Shown piece by piece: positions 12,322 to 23,063 of a stretch of 64,000 nucleotides of DNA. Numbering within the stretch: the stretch's first letter is position 1; every line of letters begins with the position of its first letter. A program made the translations under genes and the position numbers. The stretch comes from Branchiostoma floridae (Eukaryota > Chordata > Leptocardii > Amphioxiformes > Branchiostomatidae): assembly GCF_000003815.2 (NCBI RefSeq), contig NC_049992.1, positions 2,869,445-2,933,444 of the forward strand, given 5' to 3'. The notes below the pieces were generated by a model. It made no database searches. It had not been told where the DNA came from and was given only the letters and a program-made list of their open reading frames with translations.

Positions 12322-12854
12322 CTAGGAGAAAAAACAAAGCATTAAATTTTTTTGGAAAAAAAGGACAAACTACATGCTTATTGCTATATGTCTCTAACTT
12401 AAGCTGCAGTCATGTTTGTGAAATACGTTGTATTGTAGTACAGATCATTAGAAGTCCTACTTAGTTTATTTACCGAGCTGAGCTCCTATTCTCACATGTA
12501 TGACTATGAGGTGAGTATTAGTATGAGAGGATACAGATACAGATACAGAGGCAAGGTAAACTGACTAGGACTCAAGGGCACCCAGGCTATTGTTGTCATA
12601 GTAGGTGTCAACGATAATCAAATACTAAACAGTCAATTATCATCTAACACAATCTTGGTTATCTCAACACAATCTTGAGATTATACATCTGAGCCTGGAA
12701 TGATATAGCTAATATCAATAAACTTGTGGAACACAAGTAGAATTCCAATTTAAGTGAGGATCTACATGTATCTGTATCTGTATGCATAAAGTTTAAAGAA
12801 GTATCCTTTCTTTTCTATGACATTTCAAAATCTACAGATTTCAACAGCAGGCAT

Positions 12855-13313
12855 TAGGGATGTGTACCGGTACAGTGTACCGATACAGTACCGGTACAAT
12901 CAATTAGGTACAGATACAAAAATACCGGAACCCTGGTGTACCGGTACTGGACCTGTATCTAATTAGTGCAAGCCAGGCAGAATAACAGGTCAGGAGATGG
13001 CCACTTTGACAGATAAAATTACTGTGAAATCACCATAGCAGTCTCTGAGCCCCAGTGAGGGAAAAAGCAACAAGGGTCAAATTTTTGTTGCATCATGTGT
13101 CTACCATAATAAACACGTTTTTATTGGTTCAAACATGCTTCTACCCTTTTTAATACATTGTTTTGCTATTATAACATAATATAACATAATATTATGATAT
13201 GATATTCAATGCCATGCATTTAGGTCCGGACTCATTAGGTCCGGACCTGTACCTAAACCTCTGGATTCGAATCCGGACCTGTACCTAAACGTGGGTTTAG
13301 GTACGCATCCCTA
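12855..13313. mobile_element. Non-autonomous hAT element (MITE)
   Basis: The left end TAGGGATGTGTACC (12855-12868) and right end GGTACGCATCCCTA (13300-13313) are inverted repeats with one mismatch. They are flanked by a perfect 8-bp target duplication GCAGGCAT (12847-12854 and 13314-13321). Eight-base duplications and TAGGG-type ends are typical of hAT transposons. The interior holds GTACCGGTAC palindromes and no transposase frame, so mobility would depend on another copy. Confidence 0.92.
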
Positions 13314-13849
13314 GCAGGCATACAAAAAGTCATGTTAAGGTGATTCAGAAAGCTACACAAGTACAAAGTATGTATTATGTATTCTGAATGCTTTATTTCT
13401 TGTAGTACTAGTAACAATGTCATGAAAGGCATGTGCATGCATACAGAAGTGAAATTGTTATAAAAGAATGTGTTTAAAGAAATATATACAAATTGTCATG
13501 TATACATCACTGCAGGTGACTTTGCCAAAATGAATCAGATTTCAAATGATTCCATCTTTGCATCTTTCCTGTTGAAAGTGTTGTAACAGCGCCACCTATC
13601 AAGACTCCATAGCAGTGCACAGTATAAACTTGTACTGACCAAGAAGTGACAGAAAATATCCTGCATTTGCTGGCAAATAATAAATATCTTTAGTATGAAT
13701 CATCACTCTGTGTCCAGATATACAGCAAAAGTTCTTGTATTGTGGACAAATATGTTGCCAAAATGGCCAGATGGCCCCAACACAGGAATAGTTATCATTA
13801 CAATTTGGATTGCAGTCTTTATAATGCCTTTATTCATCAATCATATGAA

Positions 13850-14362
13850 TCAACACCCCGGCAGACAGCCAAACTTGCTGAGGTGCGCTGCTCGCTTAGC
13901 GGGCAGCAGTGTCTCGTTGTGTACGTAGAAGTCGCAGGGGTAACACCAGACGGACAGATCAGCGTAACTCAACACCATGCTGTGTCCCGTCGTCTCCCCG
14001 TGACGCACCATGTGTTCCTTCACGAACCTCCCACAGTGCACCTGGTAGCAGTGCAGGCACACCCAGTTCTCGGAGGCATCACCGCAGGTAATGCACGGCG
14101 CCGACGCGTCCAGACCGTCGCTAGGGAGCGTTGCTATGGTTTCCAGATGCGGGCACCATGTCAACGGCACCACGGCAAACATGTTGTCAGGCACGCCTTC
14201 TCCACCAATCAGGTCGCAGATCGTTGAAGATGATGCGGATTCAGAACCTCCTACAGCGCCCTCCTCAGAAGTGGTTGCCATGGCAGCGGATGAGCTGCTC
14301 TCATTGGTGGGAGGCTGGTCATGTGACCTGTCACCACTGCCTGAGGGTTGTTGGTCGGCCAT
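13850..14362 (-). CDS. Stand-alone UBP-type zinc finger protein (HDAC6 ZnF-like)
   Basis: A single visible exon encodes about 170 residues from the ATG at 14362 (MADQQPSG...). An acidic, Ser-rich N-terminal half is followed by a ZnF-UBP domain: WCPHL, CITCGD, ENWVCLHCYQVHCGRF, the HMVRHGETTGH histidine stretch, and SVWCYPCDFYVH near the end. The order and spacing closely follow the C-terminal ubiquitin-binding finger of HDAC6 (WCPHL...ENWVCLSCYQVYCGRY...SAWCYYC). That finger binds the free C-terminal GG of ubiquitin. No deacetylase domain lies within reach on this strand, so this is either an independent ubiquitin-tail binder or a copy of the HDAC6 3' end. The frame is open upstream to 14470, but the ATG at 14362 has the better start and no conserved sequence precedes it. 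Confidence 0.82.
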   Translation of the reverse strand: MADQQPSGSGDRSHDQPPTNESSSSAAMATTSEEGAVGGSESASSSTICDLIGGEGVPDNMFAVVPLTWCPHLETIATLPSDGLDASAPCITCGDASENWVCLHCYQVHCGRFVKEHMVRHGETTGHSMVLSYADLSVWCYPCDFYVHNETLLPAKRAAHLSKFGCLPGC

Positions 14363-15111
14363 GTTGTGTTTTCCCTGATGAGTGTTTGTTCTACTCAGGA
14401 ATGAGCCTCTACAGTATCTGGGCGTGAGAAAACAAAAGACAAAAATCCCAGTTAGCTGTGACCGAAACACAAAGGTTGATTACATAGATGTGAAAACTTT
14501 TCTTCTGCATAGGTAGTGGACCTATACTATATAGTCTGTATTTTTCTGGTGATGCCTGCTGATGCCTGGGAGTATGTCATTTGTTTTCACGTACCAATTC
14601 TACGAGTGGTTCGGAGTTGAATGCCCCCCTCCCCACAAGCATAGTTTTTCTAACGAAAAAAAAAATAGTTCACTTACCTTTTACAGAGTTTTTTCAACTT
14701 TATTCCTTTCTCACAGATGACAGGTTAGGCCTTCTGTTGTCTGTAACACAATTTTACGTCGCAGCAAGGAGGAAATAAAGAAACTCTGCAAGAAACGGAC
14801 AGGACACGAAAAACTCGAGTTCCGTGTCACCCTCAACTTTGACCCAGAAAATACAAGACTATCACAACTGCAGTAGTAGGGGTCGTAGGATTGTCATTTT
14901 TTCTTAACAGGATTTTTACAATAAAATACCTTTTAAAATCAATGTGCATACATTAGAACAATTAAATAGAATGTATTTATCTAGTTTATAAAGTATTTTC
15001 TTTATCTAAATGATTGTTTTACAGTAATCTATGACTTTCAAAGGGAGTAAACCTTAGCCTCCCTCTACAGTAATGGTATATCCCACGTAGGTCACGCAGA
15101 GGTCGTCCAAC
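14363..15111. other. Divergent promoter interval
   Basis: This ~750 bp interval separates the start of the minus-strand zinc-finger gene from the plus-strand GSTK1 start, so it must hold both promoters or one bidirectional promoter. No TATA box in a convincing position was seen. 5' untranslated exons of either gene may lie here. Confidence 0.4.
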
Positions 15112-17012
15112 ATGGCGGCACCAGCTCGAAAATCTGTGGAGTTTTTCTACGACGTTTTGTCGCCGTACACATGGCTGGCGTTCGAGGTGAGGGAACCATT
15201 TATCGAAACCTTTAAAGAAGCATTTTTCCTTTCTATATTTACGCCTTTAGAGGGAGAATTATTGTTGTTCGCCGATATACTTAAAGTTTAACCTTGGGGG
15301 TGGGGAGGGGGCGGGGCAAACTTTTCCGACTGGACCCAGGAGGTAAACAGAATATTACGCGCGAAATGATACATCGGAGTGGGTAGTAGAAAATGTGACT
15401 TACTAGGCTCACTCTCACATGCTTTCTGTTGTGTAGGTGTTATAAAACAGTGAAAATCTGCTTGGAGAAAAGTGTGTAGGGCAAAGTCCAAATTCTGTAG
15501 GTCATGTTTGGCAACTGTTTACCTGAATTTACCTGAATTGCAGAGATTTGATTTATTTTCAACGACTTTGTTCAGTGCAAGGCCATTGACCACTTCTAGG
15601 CACTGAACTTCACTCACTGTGGCAGCCTTTCTTCTCCCTAAGTCAGAAACATCGAGCTTTAGCAAGTTCGACTAACTGAAAGCAGGGGTTACGAGGCTGC
15701 TCGGTAAATTCCCTACACCATTTGGCCGAAATGGTTTTGATCCGCTCAAGCCGGGAAGGTCCCGTACTCTTTTAGACAAGTATAGCTGGTTCTTTTACGT
15801 GCGTGGAATTTGGCTGTCCCTGAACGTGGAACCTCCATTTAATGTCCTATCTGAGGGACGTCCTTAGCCGAAGCTAGGTACTCAATTTTCACCTGAGTAA
15901 AGTGAGGAAAGCTGTGTGAAGTGCCTTTCCCAAGGGCACAAGATCGGGGACAAGATCGGACACAAACACGATACCGCTGCTCTACGCGATCTCACTAAGT
16001 AATTTATGCAGATATACGTTTTACCTGCTACCATTCCACAGGTGATGTGCCGCTACCAACAGAAGTGGAACATCGACCTGAAACTGAGACCGTTCTTTCT
16101 TTCTGGGATCATGCAGGGGGCAGGTGGGTGGAAATATGTTAATGTATACAGTTAGTACTAGCTTATACATACATTGAATATCTAATCGAGGTGTTACCAG
16201 CATGCACGCTGCTCTGACAGTTACTAATCACTAAGATTATTTTCTGCTTGAGGTCAACTACTAGTACTAGTATATTACCTGACATATACTAGTAGGTCGG
16301 GGTTCTCTCGATCGCAGTTTAGCAGGCCCCTACGCTGTGATTTGTATCTCCTACTGATTTGGATCCTCTACACTGTGCTTTGCGCCCTTACGCTGTGTTT
16401 GAACCAGCGTAGGAAATAATGTTTCTGAGGGTTAGACTAAGAGATTTAAAAATTTCAAAGGGAGGATGCGGCATTGCCCCACGACCCCCCTACAATGCTC
16501 TTGCCTTTACCACAAGCCATGTGGCTTTGCCATGCAAAGATGCTCTCTATGCTGGGAAAAAATCCTGGTGAGAACTCTGTAGGGAGCATTGTATTTCATG
16601 GCTAATATCAAATGATATCTCTTTACTTAAGTCTTAGTACTTCATCTTATGTCTCCCCCCACCAGACAACCGTCCCCCCGGCATGGTCCCAGCCAAGGCC
16701 ACCTACATGGGGCAGGACCTGAAGAGGCTGACAGACATGTACCAGGTGCCCTTCAACATGCCCAGCAACCCTGCAGAGGTCATGTTCATCAAGGGGTCCA
16801 TCAACGCAGGCAGGTTCCTCACAGCAGTGGACATGAACTGTGACCAGTACTTGGAGGAGTTGACAAGGTGTGTGTGTGTGTGTGTGCGTGTGTTTGTGTG
16901 TGTGTGTGTGAGAGTGTGTGTGTTTGTGTGTGTTTGTGTGTGTGTGTTTGTTTGTGTGTGTGTGTTTGTGTGTGTGTTTGTGTGTGCGTGTTTGTGTGCA
17001 TGTTTGTGTGCA

Positions 17013-17056
<44 letters not shown>

Positions 17057-17937
17057 GTACTAGTATGTGTATCTATGTGTTTGTGTGTTTGTGTTTGGAA
17101 TTACATGTTATGAAGAACATTACATTTGATTTTGGTATCCATAATACACAGAGAAGAGGACATCACAGAACCTGCCAGCCTGATCATGATATCTACAGCA
17201 GGCAAAGCTGGCATCCCGGAGGATCTTTCCCTGTGCCTTTGCTTATGCAGCGTATTTTGATACAATTTACTATTTCCCTTTCCATGCAGTTGTTCCTGAG
17301 AATCTACTTCCGAGATGAGGACATCACAGAACCTGCCAATCTGATGGCTGCTGCAGCCAAAGCTGGCATCCCAAAGGATCGTTCCCCATGCGCTTTCTTT
17401 TGCAGCATATTTTGATGATAAGTTCTACACTTAAGCTGTTTTCATTTCCAGGCAGCTGTTCCTGAGGATCTACTACAGAGACGAGGACATCACAGAACCT
17501 GCCAGTCTGATGGCTGCAGCAGCCAAAGCTGGCATCCCAGAGGATCTTTCCCCATGCCTTTTCTTTTGCAGTGTGTTTTGATAAGTTTTACAGTAACTGT
17601 TTCCCTTACCAGGCAGTTGTTCCTGAGGATTTACTACCGAGACGAGGACATCACAGAACCTGCCAGTCTGATGGCTGCAGCAGCCAAAGCCGGCATCCCG
17701 GAGGATCTGACCAAGCAGCTTCTCTCCACCCTCAAGGACCAGGCGGTCAAGGACCGGCTCCGACAGACCACGCAGGCGGCATTGGACCACGGCGCGTTCG
17801 GCTCCCCGACCATCGTGGCGCACATCGACGGGAAAGCGCAGATGTTCTTTGGGTCGGACAGGTTAGAGCTGATGGCGCACATGCTGGGGGAGAAATGGTA
17901 CGGTCCGCTGCCTGAACTGGCCAAGGCCAAGATGTGA
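15112..17937 (+). CDS. GSTK1: Glutathione S-transferase kappa 1
   Basis: Four exons, 15112-15186, 16042-16123, 16666-16867 and 17613-17937, join with phases 0, 1 and 2 into 227 residues, essentially the length of human GSTK1 (226). The N-terminus VEFFYDVLSPYTWLAFE has the thioredoxin-like fold start and the SPY(T/S)W active-site serine motif of kappa-class GSTs (DsbA-like, mitochondrial and peroxisomal). Other family blocks are RPFFLSGIMQ, PFNMPSNP, YYRDEDITEP and GAFGSPTIVAHIDGKAQMFFGSDR, the last with the cis-Pro glutathione-binding region. It conjugates glutathione to electrophiles and reduces peroxides. The acceptor side of exon 4 is preceded by three partial copies of itself, and the exon-3 donor lies inside a (TG)n tract. 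The copy looks complete and functional. Confidence 0.94.
15640..16000. repeat. Probable interspersed repeat in GSTK1 intron 1
   Basis: Contains CGTGGAACCTCCATTTAATG, TATCTGAGGGACG and GTGCCTTTCCCAAGGGCACA. I recall these words from a dispersed repeat shared by many marine animal genomes. No inverted ends or target duplication were found, so the limits are approximate. Confidence 0.45.
16868..17054 (+). repeat. (TG)n microsatellite starting at the GSTK1 exon-3 donor
   Basis: Imperfect TG/TTTG repeats begin at the very first intron base, so the donor GT (…GACAAG/GTGTGT) is itself the first repeat unit. The long Cys/Val-rich frames across it are repeat artefacts. Confidence 0.95.
17141..17612 (+). 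repeat. Three partial tandem copies of the GSTK1 exon-4 start
   Basis: The acceptor and first ~100 bases of exon 4 (GAGGACATCACAGAACCTGC...GGCATCCC) recur upstream at about 17152, 17289 and 17452, with a period near 160 bp. Each ends in a shared tail (GAGGATC then TTCC..CTTTTGCAG) that differs from the true exon after the words for EDL. Copies two and three keep a pyrimidine-AG acceptor; the first lacks the CAGTTGTTCC start. Splicing to an upstream copy and reading on would meet a stop soon after SPC. Confidence 0.9.
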
Positions 17938-18263
17938 ACTGTCACAGTTGTCGTACAATAGGTTTTATAAAGTACAGCAAAGTTAGGACATTTCAAAGAG
18001 TCATGTATGTGTTGAACAATATCAGTTGGCTCTGTAAACTTCTCTTATTACAGAAGAAAATTGTTGAGGGATCGTTGTTGATGGTAGAAAATTTGATGGG
18101 TCAGACAAAGAAATCGTAAGACAAATTTGACTAGGCCTTTAAACGTGAAGTTGTCATGCTGTGAGAAAGTCAGTTTATCTCTCAGCTGGCAGTGATTGGC
18201 AGGTAGTTGATGGTGTGACTTATTGCCTGAACTTGCCAAAACCAAAGTTGATAGAATTACTAT

Positions 18264-18406
18264 AACCTCTACCAGGCTCCGTGGTTCGGATGATGGTTCC
18301 ACTCGGCCCGCTGACTCCCCTAGCATACTATTGACCCTATTTGTCTAATTGTTTATTTTTCCAATTTCAACAATTAGACCACCAAACCATGGAGCCTGGT
18401 AGAGGC
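18264..18406. mobile_element. 143-bp inverted-repeat element with 12-bp target duplication
   Basis: Ends AACCTCTACCAGGCTCC and GGAGCCTGGTAGAGGC are inverted repeats of about 22 bases, including GTGGTT/AACCAT. Both sides are flanked by the identical TAGAATTACTAT (18252-18263 and 18407-18418). A 12-base duplication is longer than for the common cut-and-paste families. No coding capacity. Confidence 0.82.
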
Positions 18407-18939
18407 TAGAATTACTATGCTATGACAGGTCTGATGTACACTGTACATGTCTGAACTGGTAGTGATTTGATGGTGGGATTATGGAATGAGCCAACGTTGT
18501 ACAGGCCACTGCCACAAGTTGCCAGGCCTTAAAATTGCTGTGTGAATGAAGCTGCTATCATATCAATACTTTATTATGCTGAGTTAATCTGTAAACTGTT
18601 ACTAATTAAGTGTTAAGGATTGACTTGTGAGGTAGCCTTTTGCACCAAGTTTGTATCGTAGGAAGCAGAGAAGATAAAAGAGACTTGATTTTGTTTACCT
18701 CATCATGTAATGATACAGGACCTCTGTCAGCAGTTAAAATGTATGGACATTGATGAAGCTTTCTCAATATTTCGATTATGAAATGTGTGAATATAAATGT
18801 TATGTCATTTATTGCTGCAGCATTGTTGCTTTGTTGACATTCCAATGATATACACAAAATTTAATGTGTTTCTTGTCTTGTCCAGTCTTTTTTCAGCATA
18901 TGATCAACACACAAAAGTGACAGAGACATGAAGAATACA

Positions 18940-18953
18940 AATAAATGTTTATT
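18940..18953. terminator. Back-to-back polyadenylation signals of convergent genes
   Basis: AATAAA (plus, 18940-18945) and TTTATT (AATAAA on minus, 18948-18953) lie two bases apart in the interval between the convergent GSTK1 (+) and four-helix membrane protein gene (-). Either could serve the long 3' UTR of one gene. Which is used is not known from sequence. Confidence 0.45.
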
Positions 18954-19599
18954 GCATACCCTGTGGAGCTAAGACAAAGAAAAAACTGACCTAATATACC
19001 TCTGATGCATGTATATTAATTCAGACAATAATATGAAAGAGATACAAAAGGTACTTTAAGAGACTATTAGCTAGGAAATGACAGACACTCATGCTAACAT
19101 CACACGAGAAAGGTACTACATATATATGTAAAGAGGTCAATTTCAAATGAGATGCAGCCGTTACTTTTTTCAAATAGTTAATGCAGTTTGATTTCATTTC
19201 CTGCAGCTGGTATTTTCAGCGAAGCAAACGGGGTCACCCTTACTGTTTTTGGTAAGTATATTGGGTTCTTTGATATGCAGAGGTTTGATACCTGAAGCTC
19301 AGTAATAGTACTATCTCTCTTTTCAAAACAAGTTTTTCATCAGCGCAAAACATTACATAGGTGAATTGTAAAATACTTGTAAAATACATGTATTTCTTAT
19401 CCCATTCTAAGGTCACACCAAACAACCTGTACATGCATGATTAACTGTCTACAACTAGTACAAGGTCAATCTTATTGCATGATATTTTGGATACACTACA
19501 ATTCATACTACATTTGTAGTGTGAATTGTAGTGTATCCAAAATATCATGCAGTAAGATGGATATTAATGTACAATGTTAATGGTTCAATTATGAGATGT

Positions 19600-22500
19600 T
19601 TACAAGCTGGCGTACTCGTTCTCCGCGCCCTCGTTTACCGCGCCCCCATTTACCACTATCTCTTCCTTCTTTGTGCTGGATTGCTCGTTCTCCGCGCCCT
19701 GGTTTACTGCGCCTTCATTTACCGCCCCCTCTTCCACCTCCAAACTCACATACTCATTTTCTGCAGCCTTGTTTACTGCGCCCCCATTTACCACTACGCC
19801 CTCGTTTACTGCACCCCCGTTTACCGCCCCTTCATTTACCGCCCCCTCTTCCACCTCCAAGCTGACATACTCATTTTCCGCAGCCTTGTTCACCGCGGCC
19901 CCGTTTACCACTATCTCTTCCTTCTTCAAGCTGGCATACCCGTTCTCCGCAACGTCATTTTCCATGCCTTCGTTTACTACTCCCTCCTCCACCTTCTTAG
20001 TTTCCATCTGAAAAAAAATCAAGACAAAGTGGTGGCAAGTAAAAAAAAAAAACGCTGATATAAATGAGCAGCACAGACAAATACAGATCCGAAGTCTCAC
20101 TATTGCCGGTATACTTGCCGACTTTGTGCATCAGTATAGTTTGTATATCAGTACAGTATGTATTGCAGTACTTAGTATTTTGGAGTGGTTATACATATCA
20201 GAGGCATACACAAGGATATTCATATGTATTGAAATTGTATTTTGTTCATAGCCTATAGAGACGAGTATTAGCAAAGGTTGCAGTTGTATTGTGTCGTTTT
20301 CCATTACTTTAACCCCATGATAAAGACTAGCGCAAATGTTTAATGTTGATTTTACCTCATGCTCAATGACTGCCACGCCCTCCTCCTTGTCATCCTCCCC
20401 GGTTAGAACCTTACTGTAGGAGTACACTGTCAGGAATGCCCATAGCTGTAGGGAAGAATATCATGAAAAGATTAATGGATGAGTGGATAGAAGGAAATAA
20501 TAGCCTGGGTACCATCCTCCGTAGTAACCGTTGGCTCAATCTTTTTGTTGTTATCCTTGGTTAGCAAGCGAAAAGATTGAGCCAGTGGTACTACATAGTA
20601 TGGTACGCAGACGAGGCCTGAAACTGTTACTGCCCAAAATACCAGATTTGTGCAATAAACAGACTTCACCTATACTGACATGGGCACAAACACCAGGAAA
20701 ACATGTACATGTATTTTAAAGTGCACTAGCTAAATGTAAATAGATCGAGCTAAAATAGATGATCTACAAGCTCACAAAGTACAATTTACTTAATGGATGG
20801 CTTCTCGCTCTCTAACACACATGTAGATAAATGAGGGTACAACAGGCTGAAGTTTTGCTTTACTGTCACTATGGAATAGGCAGGGAGAGTTCTCTTTCAC
20901 ATCTCATTGTAACGGGCATAGAAAAGTTACACTACAATAATGTTTCTGTGACGTAGTGAGTGATGATAAAACTTACGAAGATGATGAGAAGCACGACCCA
21001 GGCACCCCAGTATGGCGCCAGGAGGTACACACCCACCCGCATGGTGGCGTCCTGGGGAATAAACAAACACAATCAACAAGCGTGTTTCAGAACAAAAAAT
21101 TCAAATACAAGGAATCTGAATCGCGATTTACTAGTAATTCTGCACGTATCTGTTAAACATTTTGCAGGTATTCAGTGCAAATAATAGATATACTCGCAGA
21201 CACTCTACAGAGTCGTATACTGTCACCTGGCAAGAGACATGGCCAATTTTAAAGAGCAGGGTAGCAAATTGTAAAGGAAACAGGCTAAAAGTGCGCGAGT
21301 GGATGTCATTCAGAAAATAAGGTCAGTTTTCCCTTATCAAGCGAAAACATGGGCACCTATACTGGATGCCATCAATTAATTTACTTGCTGTGCCCTAATG
21401 TACGTAACACTACTCACAGCTGTAGCGACGGCGTTCGGCACTCCGAACACGGTAAAGGCGATAGACACGCCCAGCCGGATGATGACGTACACAGACATGG
21501 CACCCATCCACACTGCCATGGTCCGCGGCAGGCTCTGGACATGGGAAAACGAGTTAACGTAGTTTTAGTTCACATGAGGTTTCAAGTTAGCCTCCAAGCA
21601 GAACGGCCCCGACGGCTTTAGCCATTTGATACTGGGTTATGCCATCGATAAATCTGCTTGGAGCTTGATTGTAAGATAAGTCAGATGCTGTATATAGTTT
21701 GAAACAAATTACAAAACTCAAATATCAGCAAGTATGGCGCTTAAGCCTTTTATGAATTTTGAGTGAGTCCGAGACTTATCAAAAACTTCTTGTACACAAG
21801 TCTGAAAGAGTGCTTGTGAAATCCCCATAATTTCTTTGATAGTTACGATGAATAATAGTCTAATTGCTTCTTCATCCATGTCATCAAATATATATAAAAA
21901 CTAAAATAAATGTAAATAATGCTGATATTGGTTAAGAATATGTGATTTTAACATGGCATTCCTTTTAGTGCTCTGATAATAAAAGTTACGCACCAGACAA
22001 GCTCCGATGATGAGCATGACGTTCAGAAGAAAGAGCAGCGCGTCCACTCCGACTGCCGTCAGGACACCGTAGTAATCTGTGGAGACGAGTTATTGTAAGA
22101 TACACCTTAACTTTGATATACTGCTCTAATAAAGTCCTGTTCTTACAACAACGATATTCACACAAAAAAGGCAACAAAAAGTTGTTAAAGTGCAGTTTTC
22201 AAGCGATATTGTAGAGTTATTACTTGGTTCTGTCCACCTGGCCAGAGCAATTGCGGTCAGGGCTAACCAAATATGAAACACGGCTTAGGCCACTTAGAAA
22301 AGATACAAGTACAGAAAGATAAATATCAGGGTACGTACTGATTTAAATGTAGAAAATGTCAGTTATCCTCGAAAGCATTATAACACTAGAATATTGTTTT
22401 CCCTTAATTACAAGCAAACTATTATTATACACGTTTGGTAATCGATTTGATTGATCTGAACACGTGTATAAACATGATGTATAGACAAGTATACGATAAA

Positions 22501-23063
22501 GTTTACATGGGCTATCAAAACAAAATGTTGTTACTTACTAAGATCGACAGATCGGCCGGACAACAACAGCCACAGCTCAAACCCCACCTCTGCCAAGGAC
22601 AGGATCTGTAGAAATAGTCAGAATGTTTACCAGTTTGACATTCCATTTTCTTTTATGGTAAAAAAGGCATACGATAGAATCAAGCAGGAGTAACAAAGAA
22701 ATAGTTTTCAGATAAAGGATTGATGCAACCTATCAAACATAATCGGTATTACCTATTAATCTAATCACAACATCAAGCGAATATAAACATGATCTCTTGT
22801 TACAATTGATGGCAAAAAAACCTGAATATGACATTGACTAGTGGCTGTCAAGTCTAATAAAACATTATTACTCCGACAGTTCTAAGAATTATAATTAAAG
22901 TTGTACGATACTATGCTACCAGAAGATTTACTTTTAAAAAGTTAACTTTGTTTGCAACTCTACTATGCCAATAACAACAAAACGCGTTTATTCTTACCGA
23001 CAGCAGAATCCCAGCAGTCACGGCGCCCTCCCGTAGCGAACAACAACAGCTTTTCTTCATCAT
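19600..23063 (-). CDS. Four-helix membrane protein, LAPTM-like, with repeated YxxL tail
   Basis: Seven coding exons with agreeing phases: 23063-22998, 22605-22539, 22076-21994, 21534-21418, 21051-20977, 20445-20356 and 20007-19600, about 300 residues. A Cys-rich start (MMKKSCCCSLREG) precedes four hydrophobic segments, one per exon group: REGAVTAGILLSILSL..., GVDALLFLLNVMLIIGACL, WMGAMSVYVIIRLGVSIAF and APYWGAWVVLLIIFLWAFL. This order and the CCC-type N-terminus resemble the LAPTM4/5 lysosomal membrane family, but similarity is weak and the family is tentative. The cytoplasmic tail (~135 residues) is acidic and repetitive (VNEGAVN, NGGAVN), and has four copies of E-N-[GE]-Y-[AV]-S-L, the last at the very C-terminus. 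YASL/YVSL fit the YxxPhi motif read by clathrin adaptors. An acceptor precedes the ATG, so the 5' UTR is split. Confidence 0.72.
20509..20606. repeat. Fold-back element in an intron
   Basis: GTACCATCCTCCGTAGTAAC at 20509 and the following GGCTCAATCTTTT pair with AAAAGATTGAGCC and GGTACTAC...ATGGTAC up to 20606. The arms are about 36 bases around a ~25-base loop. It has the look of a short fold-back MITE. Confidence 0.75.

Noticed and set aside
16683-17415. Cys/Val-rich frames over the TG tract
   Set aside because: Microsatellite translation read through from GSTK1 exon 3.
19531-20058. 175-codon plus-strand frame
   Set aside because: Antisense to the repetitive tail exon of the four-helix membrane protein, whose minus frame joins conserved-phase exons.
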